Assembly: GCF_902506505.1 (NCBI RefSeq)
Contig: NZ_LR733406.1
Location: 1,386,524-1,450,523, forward strand
Length of the DNA: 64,000 bases
DNA from: Pseudomonas sp. 8AS
Lineage (GTDB): Bacteria > Pseudomonadota > Gammaproteobacteria > Pseudomonadales > Pseudomonadaceae
Direction: 5' to 3'
Both the position numbers and the translations under genes were made by a program. The notes below the pieces were generated by a model that saw nothing but the letters and a program-made list of their open reading frames with translations, was not told the origin of the DNA and searched no databases. Positions 1 to 7,976 of the stretch are shown piece after piece. Within the stretch, counting starts at the first letter, position 1. Each line of letters begins with the position of its first letter.

Positions 1-62
1 GGCGTGCCCTGGCCATAATCCTCGAAGTGCAGCTGGCAGCCGGCGTGTTCGAAATAGGACAT
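1..62 (-). CDS. Alpha/beta hydrolase, N-terminal fragment (cut by window edge)
   Basis: Only the first 20 codons are inside the window. The ATG is at 62 on the minus strand and the peptide runs from MSYFEHAG to FEDYGQGT. A short beta strand followed by a G-x-G-T/P turn is a common start of alpha/beta hydrolases, where this Gly-rich turn precedes the oxyanion-hole strand. No catalytic residue is visible, so the family call is an inference from the N-terminus alone. The gene lies 11 bases downstream of the LysR regulator stop and on the same strand, so the two may be cotranscribed. Confidence 0.45.
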   Translation of the reverse strand, partial: MSYFEHAGCQLHFEDYGQGT

Positions 63-72
63 GGCTGTGCTC

Positions 73-999
73 TCAGTTGCCCGGCAGCGGCGCGGCGAAC
101 GGCGCGTCCAGCGGGGCGGCATCGAAGGTCTTGATCAGCTCGACGAGGATCTGCGTGGCCGGGCCCAGGGGCTTGTCCTTGTTGGCATACAGCGAGAAGG
201 ACGGGTTGCGCGTGCCGCCCTGGGCCAGCGGCAGCGGCTTGAGCAGACCTTCGCGCAGTTCGCGCTCGATCGCGTGGCGTGGCAGCCAGGCGAAGCCCAG
301 GCCGCTGCTGACGAAGGAGGCGGCGGTGGGCAGGCTGCTCACCGTCCAGCGCTGTTCGGCGCCGAGCCAGCCGACATCGCGTGGCTGGGTGCGCCCGGAG
401 TCGCGGATCACCACCTGCATCTGGCTTTCCAGGTCCTGGAAGGTCAGCTCGCGCTGCAGCCGGTGCAGGGCGTGATCGGGATGGGCGACGGCGACGAATT
501 CGATGCTGCACAGCTCGGTGCCCAGGTAGCCGGGAATGCTCAGGCCGGTGATGGCCAGGTCGGCGGTGCCTTCCAGCAGCACTTCCTCGACCCCCGACAG
601 CACCTCCTCGCGCAGGCGCACGCGGCAGCCGCGGCTCTGCGGAATGAAGGCCGACAGCGCGCGCACCAGGCGCACGTTGGGGTAGGCGGCATCGACCACC
701 AGGCGCACCTCGGCTTCCCAGCCCTGCTCCATGGAATGGGCCAGGTCTTCCAGCTGGCTGGCCTGCTTGACCAGTTGTCGCGAGCGGCGCAGCAGCACTT
801 CCCCGGCTTCGGTGAGCACCGCCTTGCGCCCGTCGATGCGCAGCAGGGGCACGCCGAGCTGCTCCTGCATGCGCGCCACGGTGTAGCTCACCGAGGATTG
901 CGAACGGTGCAGCCCCTCGGCGGCCTGGGCGAAGCCGCCGTGGTCGACCACCGCCTGCAGCGTGCGCCATTGATCGAGGGTGACACGGGGCGCTTTCAT
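73..999 (-). CDS. LysR-family transcriptional regulator
   Basis: This 308-residue protein has the length and layout of a LysR-type regulator: an N-terminal winged helix-turn-helix (about residues 1-65, with the typical GGFAQAAEGLHRSQSSVSYT recognition segment) and a C-terminal two-lobed effector-binding domain. The ATG at 999 was chosen over an upstream in-frame start because a good ribosome site (GAGGAAG) lies just before it and MKAPRVTLDQW is the expected start. The gene is divergent from a small exported protein (49 bases apart) and from the azoreductase beyond it. In P. aeruginosa an equivalent LysR gene (PA0784, from memory) neighbours the azoreductase azoR1, so control of azoR is a reasonable inference. 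The inducer is unknown. Confidence 0.9.
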   Translation of the reverse strand: MKAPRVTLDQWRTLQAVVDHGGFAQAAEGLHRSQSSVSYTVARMQEQLGVPLLRIDGRKAVLTEAGEVLLRRSRQLVKQASQLEDLAHSMEQGWEAEVRLVVDAAYPNVRLVRALSAFIPQSRGCRVRLREEVLSGVEEVLLEGTADLAITGLSIPGYLGTELCSIEFVAVAHPDHALHRLQRELTFQDLESQMQVVIRDSGRTQPRDVGWLGAEQRWTVSSLPTAASFVSSGLGFAWLPRHAIERELREGLLKPLPLAQGGTRNPSFSLYANKDKPLGPATQILVELIKTFDAAPLDAPFAAPLPGN

Positions 1000-1048
1000 C
1001 GTTGCTTCCTCTTCTCTACTCTTGGCGTCCCCTGAAGGAGACTGCCGC

Positions 1049-1363
1049 ATGAAAAAGCTTTGCCTGGCACTGGTCGCTCTGTTGCCGCTCACCGCCGCCG
1101 CCTATCCGGTGGAGATGAACAAGCAGATGAATGGTGCCGAAGTGTCGGCGACCGCCGAGGACATCGACAGCGATATCGGCTCGGTAATGCTCTACAACTA
1201 CGGCCAGCGCGCGGCCCAGTGCAAGGCGACGTTCCGCAATGGCCCGGATGCGCCGCGCACGCGCAAGATCGATCTGGCACCGGGGCAGAACAGCAACCTG
1301 ACGGTGAAGTTCAACCGCAACGTGATCAAGCTGCGCATCGACCTGGTCTGCAAGCCCATCTGA
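1049..1363 (+). CDS. Small exported protein of unknown function
   Basis: This 104-residue protein begins with a clear Sec signal peptide (MKKLCLALVALLPLTAAAYP, cleavage expected after AAA), so the mature protein of about 85 residues is probably periplasmic. The mature part has two cysteines (in QCKATF and VCKPI) that could form a disulfide, and it looks all-beta. Homologues in Pseudomonas are sometimes mislabelled as 3-phosphoglycerate kinase; nothing here supports that. An AAGGAG ribosome site precedes the ATG. It lies between the divergent LysR gene and azoR, with 159 bases before azoR. No function is assigned. Confidence 0.8.
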   Translation: MKKLCLALVALLPLTAAAYPVEMNKQMNGAEVSATAEDIDSDIGSVMLYNYGQRAAQCKATFRNGPDAPRTRKIDLAPGQNSNLTVKFNRNVIKLRIDLVCKPI

Positions 1364-1522
1364 GCCAGGCCAGCTGAATCGAGCTGTTGGCAGCCTAGTG
1401 CGTGGCTGCCAACAAATCAACTTAGTCGATAATTTGAAGCGGTTTTTTGCGCTTTTTTATCGAACAATATCTCCCTAATCTGCCCCCATCGACGCACAAC
1501 AACCCCGATGGAGGTAAGCCCC

Positions 1523-2122
1523 ATGTCCCGTGTCCTGGTTATCGAAAGCAGCGCCCGCAAAGAAGGTTCCGTATCCCGTCAACTGACCGCCGACTTCATT
1601 GCCCAGTGGCAGGCCGCCAACCCGCAGGACCAGATCCAGGTTCGTGACCTGGCCGTGGAGCAGGTGCCGCACCTGGATATCGACCTGCTCAGTGGCTGGA
1701 TGAAGCCCGCCGAGCAGCAGAACGAGGTGGAAAAGGCCGCCGCGGCCCGCTCCAACCTGCTCACCGACGAGCTGCTGGCCGCCGATGTGCTGGTCCTGGC
1801 GGCGCCGATGTACAACTTCGCCATCCCCAGCACCCTGAAGTCCTGGCTGGACCACGTGCTGCGTGCCGGCGTCACCTTCAAGTACACCGAGACCGGCCCG
1901 CAAGGCCTGCTGAGCGGCAAGCGCGCCTATGTGCTGACCGCCCGCGGCGGCGTCTACAGCGGTAGCAGCCTGGATCACCAAGAGCCCTACCTGCGCCAGG
2001 CGCTGGGCTTCGTCGGCATCCACGACGTGACCTTCATCCACGCCGAAGGCCTCAACCTGGGCGCCGAGTTCCACGACAAGGGCCTGGCCCAGGCCCGCGA
2101 GCAGCTGGCCAAGGTCGCCTGA
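1523..2122 (+). CDS. azoR: FMN-dependent NADH-azoreductase (AcpD family)
   Basis: The enzyme reduces azo compounds and quinones with NADH through a ping-pong mechanism using bound FMN; it is cytoplasmic and dimeric in the family. The 199-residue length matches AzoR. The FMN phosphate loop is visible at residues 8-18 (ESSARKEGSVS), followed by the flavin-binding segment PMYNFAIPSTLK at 95-106 and the later GGVYSG loop. The start at 1523 is chosen because GGAGG lies eight bases upstream; an in-frame ATG at 1508 would lie over that site. A strong terminator follows. The neighbouring LysR gene is the likely regulator, and the product probably serves in quinone or oxidative-stress detoxification. 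Confidence 0.95.
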   Translation: MSRVLVIESSARKEGSVSRQLTADFIAQWQAANPQDQIQVRDLAVEQVPHLDIDLLSGWMKPAEQQNEVEKAAAARSNLLTDELLAADVLVLAAPMYNFAIPSTLKSWLDHVLRAGVTFKYTETGPQGLLSGKRAYVLTARGGVYSGSSLDHQEPYLRQALGFVGIHDVTFIHAEGLNLGAEFHDKGLAQAREQLAKVA

Positions 2123-2177
2123 TCTACTCCTGAGTCACCGATCTTTCCTCCGGGCCGTGCTCCTCGGCCCGACGTTT

Positions 2178-2213
2178 GACCCGCCAAGCCCTGCGCCTGG
2201 CGGGTCGTTTTTT
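2178..2213 (+). terminator. Rho-independent terminator after azoR
   Basis: A perfect 9-bp stem GACCCGCCA / TGGCGGGTC with an 11-base loop is followed by G and a run of six T. It lies 55 bases after the azoR stop codon and ends that transcript. Confidence 0.9.
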
Positions 2214-2309
2214 ATCCGGCTGTATGCCTGCCTTCTTGTGCAACTGTGTTTGAAATAGTGCACGCCCTGTGTTGGGATGGGCGCCACTTATTCAGGGGCG
2301 GAGGCTCCC

Positions 2310-3206
2310 GTGCACTTGTCTGGTCGTGGTGTGGCGCTGTCGGTGGCGGCGTCGGTGCTGTTCGTGCTGATTCCGGGCTACGTGCGCGAGCTGGCACCGC
2401 TGGATGGGCTGCAGGTGTTCGCCCAGCGCATTATCTGGTCGATTCCCGCGGTTCTGCTGCTGGTCGCCCTGGCGCGCCAGTGGGCGGTGCTGGGTGCCGC
2501 GTTCAATCGCCTGCGGCGCGAGCCGCTGCTGTTGCCGGCCCTGCTGCTGGCGGCGGCGCTGATGGGCGTGCAGTGGCTGCTGTTCGTCTGGGCGCCGCTG
2601 GCCGGGCGCATGCTCGAAGTGTCGCTCGGCTACTTCCTGCTGCCGCTGGCCATGGTCCTGGTCGGCCGGCTGTTCTATGGTGAGCGCCTGCGCCCGCTGC
2701 AACGCCTGGCTGTGGCCTGTGCGCTGCTCGGCGTGGTCCATGAGCTGTGGCTGACCCAGGCGTTCTCCTGGGTGACCCTGGTCGCCGCCCTGGGCTATCC
2801 GCCGTACTTCATGCTGCGCCGCTGGATGCGTCTGGATGCGCTGTCCGGTTTTGTCCTGGAGATGCTGGTGCTGGCGCCGTTGGCGATCTGGCTGATCCAC
2901 AGCCATGGCCCGCTCGGCGTGTTCGCCCAGGCGCCGCAGCTGTGGTGGCTGCTGCCGGGCCTGGGCCTGCTCAGTGCCCTGGCCTTCGGCGCGATGATGG
3001 CGGCCAGCCGCCTGCTGCCGCTGGGGTTGTTCGGCATCCTCAGCTATGTCGAGCCGGTGCTGCTGTTCGCCCTGGCGGTGCTGTTTCTCGGCGAGACCTT
3101 CGACCCCCGGCAGCTGTGGACCTACGCGCCGATCTGGCTGGCGGTGCTGCTGACCGGCTGGGACAGTGCGCGCCTGCTGCGCCGGCAGGCGCGCCAGGGT
3201 TTCTGA
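2310..3206 (+). CDS. rarD: EamA/RarD-type membrane transporter
   Basis: This is a polytopic inner-membrane protein of the drug/metabolite transporter superfamily with about ten hydrophobic helices. The segment PLDGLQVFAQRIIWSIP near the N-terminus matches the RarD branch (the family member sometimes called chloramphenicol-sensitive protein). The substrate is unknown. The GTG at 2310 is preferred because GGAGG lies five bases upstream and it removes an odd hydrophilic extension; an in-frame ATG at 2277 (11 codons earlier) has no clear ribosome site. The last helices carry the second EamA repeat, including the conserved SYVEPVLLFALAVLFLGE segment. It is a single-gene unit ending in a palindrome shared with the convergent CigR-like gene. 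Confidence 0.85.
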   Translation: MHLSGRGVALSVAASVLFVLIPGYVRELAPLDGLQVFAQRIIWSIPAVLLLVALARQWAVLGAAFNRLRREPLLLPALLLAAALMGVQWLLFVWAPLAGRMLEVSLGYFLLPLAMVLVGRLFYGERLRPLQRLAVACALLGVVHELWLTQAFSWVTLVAALGYPPYFMLRRWMRLDALSGFVLEMLVLAPLAIWLIHSHGPLGVFAQAPQLWWLLPGLGLLSALAFGAMMAASRLLPLGLFGILSYVEPVLLFALAVLFLGETFDPRQLWTYAPIWLAVLLTGWDSARLLRRQARQGF

Positions 3207-3231
3207 ACCCGGCTATTGCGCGAGCTGGCGT

Positions 3232-3252
3232 GCGCCGCTGCATAAGCGGCGC
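3232..3252. terminator. Hairpin between convergent genes
   Basis: GCGCCGCT and AGCGGCGC form a perfect 8-bp stem with a five-base loop between the stop codons of the rarD-like and CigR-like genes. The T run after it on the plus strand is short (GCTTTCC), so termination strength is uncertain. Confidence 0.5.
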
Positions 3253-3265
3253 GCTTTCCGCGACT

Positions 3266-3673
3266 TCAGTCCAGTACGTTCTGCAGCACTTCGTAGATGA
3301 TCCCGGTGGCGATGGCGACCAGCACCACATCGGTGCCGACCTGCTGCCATTCGTAGCCGTCGTAGTGCGGCAGCTGGCTCTGCAGGCGGCTGTCGAAGCG
3401 CTTGGCGATCCCCGGTGGCAACGGCTTGCCGCGCGCCAGGTTCTTGCGGATGCCCGGCGGCAGGGACTGGGTCGGGCCGATCAGTTCGCGGTTGTTGCCG
3501 AGGGTGATGCGCACCTGGCCGATATCGATGCTCGGCCCATGCAGGTCGACCTGCACCTCGTCACTGCCGCCGCCGTGCCGGTCCTGCTTGTCGTGTTTGG
3601 GGGCGGCCTGCGCGCTGTTCAGGCCGATGGCCAGGGCCAGGCCGGTGACTGCGAAAAGCAAGGATCGGGACAT
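3266..3673 (-). CDS. CigR/RcnB-like exported protein
   Basis: A 135-residue protein with a signal peptide (MSRSLLFAVTGLALAIGLNSAQA) followed by a low-complexity His/Asp/Gly stretch (HDKQDRHGGG) and a C-terminal segment YDGYEWQQVGTDVVLVAIAT, which resembles the RcnB/CigR family. The C-terminal VVLVAIATGIIYEVL is hydrophobic and could associate with the membrane. In Salmonella CigR is an antivirulence regulator; in Pseudomonas the role is unknown. LPPGI occurs twice (LPPGIRKNLARGKPLPPGIAKR), typical of this family. It is a stand-alone gene. Confidence 0.7.
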   Translation of the reverse strand: MSRSLLFAVTGLALAIGLNSAQAAPKHDKQDRHGGGSDEVQVDLHGPSIDIGQVRITLGNNRELIGPTQSLPPGIRKNLARGKPLPPGIAKRFDSRLQSQLPHYDGYEWQQVGTDVVLVAIATGIIYEVLQNVLD

Positions 3674-3822
3674 GGAGTTACTCCGCGAAGAGGGGCCAGT
3701 GATGGTGCGCAGACGCTGCGCGCCCTGCAGTGTGGCGCAAACCCGCTGCGCTGCGAAGCCGGCGCTGCCGGCTTTTGGCAGCGGCTCACGAATCGGCTGC
3801 CGGCCTGTTCGGCGCTGGCGCC

Positions 3823-4476
3823 TCAGGCGGCCAGGCGAACCCGCCCGGCCAGCAGGCGCAGGATGGCGTTGAGCAGCAGGCCGTAGAGCGGCACGAACAG
3901 CACCAGGCTGACGGCCAGCTTGACGCCGTAGTCCACCGTGGCGATTTCCACCCAGTGCTCGGCCATGAAGGCATTGCTGCTGCGCCAGAACGCCACCGAG
4001 AAGAAGGCGAAGGTATCCAGCAGGTTGCCGACGATGGTCGACAGGGTAGGGGCGATCCACCACTGCGGCAGGCGGCGCAGGCGGTCGAACACCTGGATAT
4101 CGAGGACCTGGCCGAGCACATAGGCGAGGAAGCTGGCCACGGAAATGCGCAGGACGAATTCGTTGAACTCACCCAGCGCCGCCAAGCCATGGAAGGCGCC
4201 TTCCTGGAACAGCACCGAGACCACGTAGGAGGCGAGCAGCGCCGGCAGCATGACCCGGGCGATCACCTGGCGCGCCGGGCCCTTGCCGAGCAGGCGTACG
4301 GTCAGGTCGGTGGCCAGGAAGATGAACGGGAAGCTGAACGCGCCCCAGGTGGTGTGCCAGCCGAACAGGGTGATCGGCAGCTGCACCAGGTAGTTGCTGG
4401 CGATGATGATGAGAATGTGGAAAGCAATCAGCACGGCCAGCGCGGAGCGCCGACGCTGCTCGGGAAGCAGGGACAT
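3823..4476 (-). CDS. yhhQ: Queuosine-precursor transporter (YhhQ/VUT family)
   Basis: YhhQ proteins import 7-cyano- and 7-aminomethyl-7-deazaguanine (preQ0/preQ1) for salvage into tRNA queuosine. The 217-residue product has about six transmembrane helices with the family landmarks PFIFLATDLTVRLLGK, a FNEFVLRISVASFLAYVLGQ segment and a TIVGNLLDTFAFF segment. The start at 4476 is fixed by the AAGG Shine-Dalgarno immediately upstream, which forms the 3' part of a PreQ1-I type riboswitch. A sigma70-like promoter lies just upstream of that, so this is a monocistronic gene under preQ1 feedback. The agreement of transporter family and riboswitch ligand strengthens both calls. Confidence 0.92.
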   Translation of the reverse strand: MSLLPEQRRRSALAVLIAFHILIIIASNYLVQLPITLFGWHTTWGAFSFPFIFLATDLTVRLLGKGPARQVIARVMLPALLASYVVSVLFQEGAFHGLAALGEFNEFVLRISVASFLAYVLGQVLDIQVFDRLRRLPQWWIAPTLSTIVGNLLDTFAFFSVAFWRSSNAFMAEHWVEIATVDYGVKLAVSLVLFVPLYGLLLNAILRLLAGRVRLAA

Positions 4477-4480
4477 GGTC

Positions 4481-4514
4481 GGACCTTTTTAATGAATGGG
4501 GTTAGGGAACCCAT
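4481..4514 (-). promoter_or_regulatory. PreQ1-I riboswitch overlapping the yhhQ ribosome-binding site
   Basis: On the minus strand the leader has stem P1 ATGGG / CCCAT (4510-4514 with 4496-4500), a C-rich loop TTCCCTAAC, and an A-rich tail TCATTAAAAAGG. This is the compact PreQ1-I H-type pseudoknot layout, close to the Thermoanaerobacter tengcongensis aptamer as remembered. The tail AAGG is the Shine-Dalgarno, six bases before the yhhQ ATG, so ligand-bound pseudoknot pairing of GG with the loop CC would hide it: translational repression by preQ1. The loop in this family carries the ligand-pairing C. Confidence 0.85.
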
Positions 4515-4541
4515 GCCCGCCGGGATTGGCAGGCGGCGCGC

Positions 4542-4570
4542 ATTCTATCCGCTTGTTCAGCTTTGTACAA
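4542..4570 (-). promoter_or_regulatory. Sigma70-type promoter of yhhQ
   Basis: TTGTAC (4565-4570) and TAGAAT (4542-4547) on the minus strand are separated by exactly 17 bases. Transcription starting about seven bases downstream would begin just upstream of the PreQ1-I aptamer, consistent with a short riboswitch leader. Confidence 0.7.
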
Positions 4571-4726
4571 AAAACAGACAGTCTCCGGCCTGGCCTGGCC
4601 TGGCCGAGCGGAAAACTGCCGTTCGGCCGGTGGCGGGCGGCTTTTTGCACGACAGAGGCGGTCATTTAGCCTGACAACCGGTAATCTATGCGGCTGTTTT
4701 GCTGATTCTCTGTCGAGGTATGCCCC

Positions 4727-6064
4727 GTGTTCGCCCAATTTGCCCTGCATGAACGCCTGCTCAAGGCCGTCGCCGAGCTCAACTTCACCGAGCCGACGCC
4801 GGTGCAGCAAGCGGCGATTCCGCCGGCACTGGAAGGGCGTGACCTGCGGGTGACGGCGCAGACCGGCAGTGGCAAGACCGCGGCCTTCGTCCTGCCGCTG
4901 CTTAACCGCCTGATCGGCGATGCCACGCCACGGGTGACCATCCGTGCACTGATCCTGCTGCCGACCCGTGAGCTGGCCCAGCAGACGCTCAAGGAAGTCG
5001 AGCGCTTCTCCCAGTTCACCTTCATCAAGTCGGGGATGATCACCGGTGGCGAGGACTTCAAGGTGCAGGCCGCCATGCTGCGCAAGGTGCCGGACATCCT
5101 CATCGGCACCCCGGGGCGCCTGCTCGAACACCTGAATGCCGGCACCCTCAAGCTCAATGACGTAGAAGTGCTGATTCTCGACGAAGCCGACCGCATGCTC
5201 GACATGGGCTTTGCCGAAGACGTGCAGCGCCTGGCCAAGGAATGCAGCAACCGCCAGCAGACCATGCTGTTCTCCGCCACCAGCGGCGGCAACGGCCTGC
5301 GCGAGATGGTCGCCAGCGTGCTGCGCGAGCCGGTGCACCTCAAGCTCAACAGCGTCAGCGAGCTGAACGAGGGCACCCGCCAGCAGATCATCACGGCCGA
5401 CCACAACTACCACAAGGAACAGCTGGTCGAGTGGCTGCTGGCCAACGAGACCTACCAGAAGGCGATCATCTTCACCAACACCCGGGTCCAGGCCGATCGC
5501 CTGTGGGGCAAGCTGGTGGCGGCCGAACACAAGGTCTACGTGCTGCACGGCGAGAAGGACCAGAAGGACCGCAAGCTGGCCATCGACCGCATCAAGCAGG
5601 GCGGGGCCAAGGTGCTGGTCGCCACCGACGTGGCGGCACGCGGCCTGGATGTCGACGGCATGGACCTGGTGATCAACTTCGACATGCCGCGCTCCGGCGA
5701 CGACTACGTACACCGCATCGGCCGCACCGGGCGTGCCGGCAGCGATGGCCTGGCCATTTCGCTGATCACCCACAGCGACTGGAGCCTGATGTCGAGCATC
5801 GAGCGCTACCTCAAGCAGCGTTTCGAGCGGCGCAACATCAAGGAGCTGAAGGGCATCTATCAGGGGCCGAAGAACCTCAAGGCTTCCGGCAAGCCGGTCG
5901 GACCGAAGAAGAAAAAGGTCGACAAGAAGGACACCAAAAAGCCGGGCGCCAAGGCCGCCGCACCCAAGCGCAAACCGAGCGCGCGGCCGAACAATGCACC
6001 GTCTGCGGTGGTCAGCCAGGACGGCCTGGCACCGCTCAAGCGCAAGAAGCCGGCGGCGGAGTGA
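4727..6064 (+). CDS. DEAD-box ATP-dependent RNA helicase
   Basis: This 445-residue protein has the full DEAD-box core: PTPVQ (23-27), Walker A AQTGSGKT (44-51), PTRELA (79-84), TPGR (128-131), DEAD (152-155), SAT (183-185), and later the ATDVAARGLD and HRIGRTGRAG motifs. A basic tail of about 65 residues rich in Lys, Pro and Ala (GPKKKKVDKKDTKK) follows, typical of RNA-binding extensions in RhlE/SrmB-type helicases involved in ribosome assembly or mRNA decay. The start codon is GTG at 4727 with GAGGT upstream; an ATG at 4720 is out of frame. The gene is monocistronic and ends in a strong terminator. I cannot decide between the Pseudomonas helicase paralogues, so no symbol is given. Confidence 0.93.
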   Translation: MFAQFALHERLLKAVAELNFTEPTPVQQAAIPPALEGRDLRVTAQTGSGKTAAFVLPLLNRLIGDATPRVTIRALILLPTRELAQQTLKEVERFSQFTFIKSGMITGGEDFKVQAAMLRKVPDILIGTPGRLLEHLNAGTLKLNDVEVLILDEADRMLDMGFAEDVQRLAKECSNRQQTMLFSATSGGNGLREMVASVLREPVHLKLNSVSELNEGTRQQIITADHNYHKEQLVEWLLANETYQKAIIFTNTRVQADRLWGKLVAAEHKVYVLHGEKDQKDRKLAIDRIKQGGAKVLVATDVAARGLDVDGMDLVINFDMPRSGDDYVHRIGRTGRAGSDGLAISLITHSDWSLMSSIERYLKQRFERRNIKELKGIYQGPKNLKASGKPVGPKKKKVDKKDTKKPGAKAAAPKRKPSARPNNAPSAVVSQDGLAPLKRKKPAAE

Positions 6065-6072
6065 AACGAAGA

Positions 6073-6095
6073 GGGGGCCTGAAGGCCCCCTTTTT
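6073..6095 (+). terminator. Rho-independent terminator after the helicase gene
   Basis: GGGGGCC / GGCCCCC stem of 7 bp with a TGAA loop followed by TTTTT, nine bases after the stop codon. It faces the convergent oxidoreductase gene and may serve both weakly. Confidence 0.93.
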
Positions 6096-6113
6096 CATTG
6101 CTGCGCTGGGCGA

Positions 6114-7091
6114 TCAGGGCACGATCAGGATCTTGCCGTCCCGTTCGCCACTGGCGGCTGCGGCGATGGCCTGCTTGATCTGGCTGATATTGTAGGTCGC
6201 GGCCACCCGCGCCTTCAGCTTGCCGGCGGCGATCAGCTGGGTCAGCTCGCCGAATACCTTGAACTGCTCGGCCGGGGTCGCTTTCTGGAACCACTTGGCC
6301 AGCCAGAAGCCGCGCAGGGTCACGTCGCGGAACACGAACGAGGCGGCCGAGACCTGGCACGGCTGGCCGCTCATCAGGCCGTAGTTGACCAGCACGCCGC
6401 CCTCGCAGAGGGACGCGGCCAGGTGGTCGGTGGCTTCTCCGCCGATGGCATCGATGCCCAGGCGCACCGGTGCGCCGCCGGTGGCTTCGCGTACGCGCTT
6501 GAACAGGTCGGGGCCGTCGACCAGCACCACGTCGCCGCCTTCGGCCTGCACCCCGGCAATCGCCGACTCGCGGCGCACCACGTTGATGGTCTTGAAGCCG
6601 CGCAGCTTGGCCAGCTGGATCAGGTAGCCGCCGACGCCCGAGTTGGCGGCGTTCTGGATCACCCAGTCGCCCGGCTTGAGGTCGACGAACTGGCTGAGCA
6701 GCAGGGAAGCGGTCGGCGGGTTGATGGTCATCATCGCCAGTTGCTGCGGGTCGGCATCCGGCAGCGGGATCAGCTTGTCGGCCGGGGCGTGCAGGTGGGT
6801 CACCCAGGTACCGCAGCCCACCGGCAGCAGCACGGTCTGGCCGACCTTGAGGTGCGTCACCCCGTCACCCAGCTGTTCGACCCGGCCGACGCCCTCGTTG
6901 CCGCCGATCGCCGGCAGCGGCGGCAGGATGCCGTATTCGCCGGTGAGGGTGAGCACGTCGGACGGGTTGATCGGCGCCGCCAGGACCTTGACCAGTGCCT
7001 GCCCGGCCGGCAGGGCTGGCAGGGTCAGTTCGACCGCTTCGATGACGTCCTGGGGCACCTTGCCGCGGTGCTGGTATTGGGCTTTGAGCAT
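6114..7091 (-). CDS. MDR-family oxidoreductase, trans-2-enoyl reductase (MECR/ETR)-like
   Basis: The 325-residue protein is a zinc-free medium-chain dehydrogenase/reductase. The N-terminal GroES-like half has INPSDVLTLTGEYG and GGNEGVGRV, and the Rossmann half has NAANSGVGGYLIQLAKL for NADPH. These segments resemble mitochondrial-type 2-enoyl thioester reductases (MECR/ETR1), which reduce trans-2-enoyl-ACP/CoA, more than classical quinone oxidoreductases. No structural-zinc cysteine cluster is present. The ATG at 7091 has a GGAGA site; an earlier in-frame start lacks one. It is monocistronic, convergent with the helicase and divergent from a solute-binding protein gene. The physiological substrate is not certain. 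Confidence 0.85.
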   Translation of the reverse strand: MLKAQYQHRGKVPQDVIEAVELTLPALPAGQALVKVLAAPINPSDVLTLTGEYGILPPLPAIGGNEGVGRVEQLGDGVTHLKVGQTVLLPVGCGTWVTHLHAPADKLIPLPDADPQQLAMMTINPPTASLLLSQFVDLKPGDWVIQNAANSGVGGYLIQLAKLRGFKTINVVRRESAIAGVQAEGGDVVLVDGPDLFKRVREATGGAPVRLGIDAIGGEATDHLAASLCEGGVLVNYGLMSGQPCQVSAASFVFRDVTLRGFWLAKWFQKATPAEQFKVFGELTQLIAAGKLKARVAATYNISQIKQAIAAAASGERDGKILIVP

Positions 7092-7240
7092 GGGAGTTCT
7101 CCAAGGGGGGGGCACAAGGCAGTGAAGGTCCTGAGTCTAGCCCCTGGTGACCGGCTGCGGATGAATCGCCTGCCATACGTATGGCTGATGGCATGTTGCT
7201 GCCCAGGCAGCCTATTCTTGGCCGTTGATCGGGGGTGGGC

Positions 7241-7966
7241 ATGGGTCGTTATGGTTGGCTGGCGGGGTTGATGGTGCTGACGTCTGCGCTGGCGGCCGAG
7301 CCCCTGCATATCGGTTTCGGTACGCACAAGCCGCCCTACGTGTTCGAGGGCGAGGCGCGGGGCCTGGAGTACGACCTGGTGGCGGCCGCGGCGCGGGAGG
7401 CCGGTTTCACCCTGCACGCGCATTATGCGCCGATGGAGCGCCTGCACCTGGCGCTGCGCCGCGGCGACCTGGACGGCATCGCCACCACAAATCCGCACAG
7501 CGGCATACCGGCGCACTACTCGGCGACCTATATCCATTACCACAACGCGGCCGTGGCCCTGAGTTCGCGCGGCTACCGGATCAACAGCATCGACGATCTG
7601 GCCGGCTACTCGGTGAGCACCTTCCAGCGTGCGCGTTACCTGCTCGGCCCGCAGTTCCAGGCCATGGCCGCCGCCAATCCGCGTTACCGCGAGGAAGCGC
7701 AGCAGATCAACCGCAACCGCCTGCTGTACAGCGGCCGGGTCGAGGTGGTGGTGGGCGATCCGCGCATCCTGGGTTACTTCAATCGCGAGGTGGCGGGGCA
7801 GGTGGACACCCGCCAGGCGCTGACCTGGTACCAGGTGCTGCCGGCCACGCCCTACAGCGTCGGCTTTCGCCTGGATAAGCAGCGCGCCCGCTTCGACCGC
7901 GGCCTTGCGGCGATCCGCGCCAGTGGCGAGTACCTGCGGATCGAGCAGCGCTACGCCGATTACTGA
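7241..7966 (+). CDS. Periplasmic solute-binding protein, family 3 (amino-acid type)
   Basis: This 241-residue protein carries a signal peptide (MGRYGWLAGLMVLTSALAAE) and an SBP_bac_3 fold: GTHKPPYVFEGEARGLEYDLV near the start of the mature chain, RLHLALRRGDLDGIATTNP, and the hinge region LAGYSVSTFQRARYL. No permease or ATPase gene adjoins it, as in many Pseudomonas orphan binding proteins that feed another transporter or act as sensors. The ATG at 7241 follows GGGGGTG; the GTG two codons earlier overlaps that site. The ligand cannot be read from sequence. Confidence 0.85.
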   Translation: MGRYGWLAGLMVLTSALAAEPLHIGFGTHKPPYVFEGEARGLEYDLVAAAAREAGFTLHAHYAPMERLHLALRRGDLDGIATTNPHSGIPAHYSATYIHYHNAAVALSSRGYRINSIDDLAGYSVSTFQRARYLLGPQFQAMAAANPRYREEAQQINRNRLLYSGRVEVVVGDPRILGYFNREVAGQVDTRQALTWYQVLPATPYSVGFRLDKQRARFDRGLAAIRASGEYLRIEQRYADY

Positions 7967-7976
7967 CGACGAGGCC

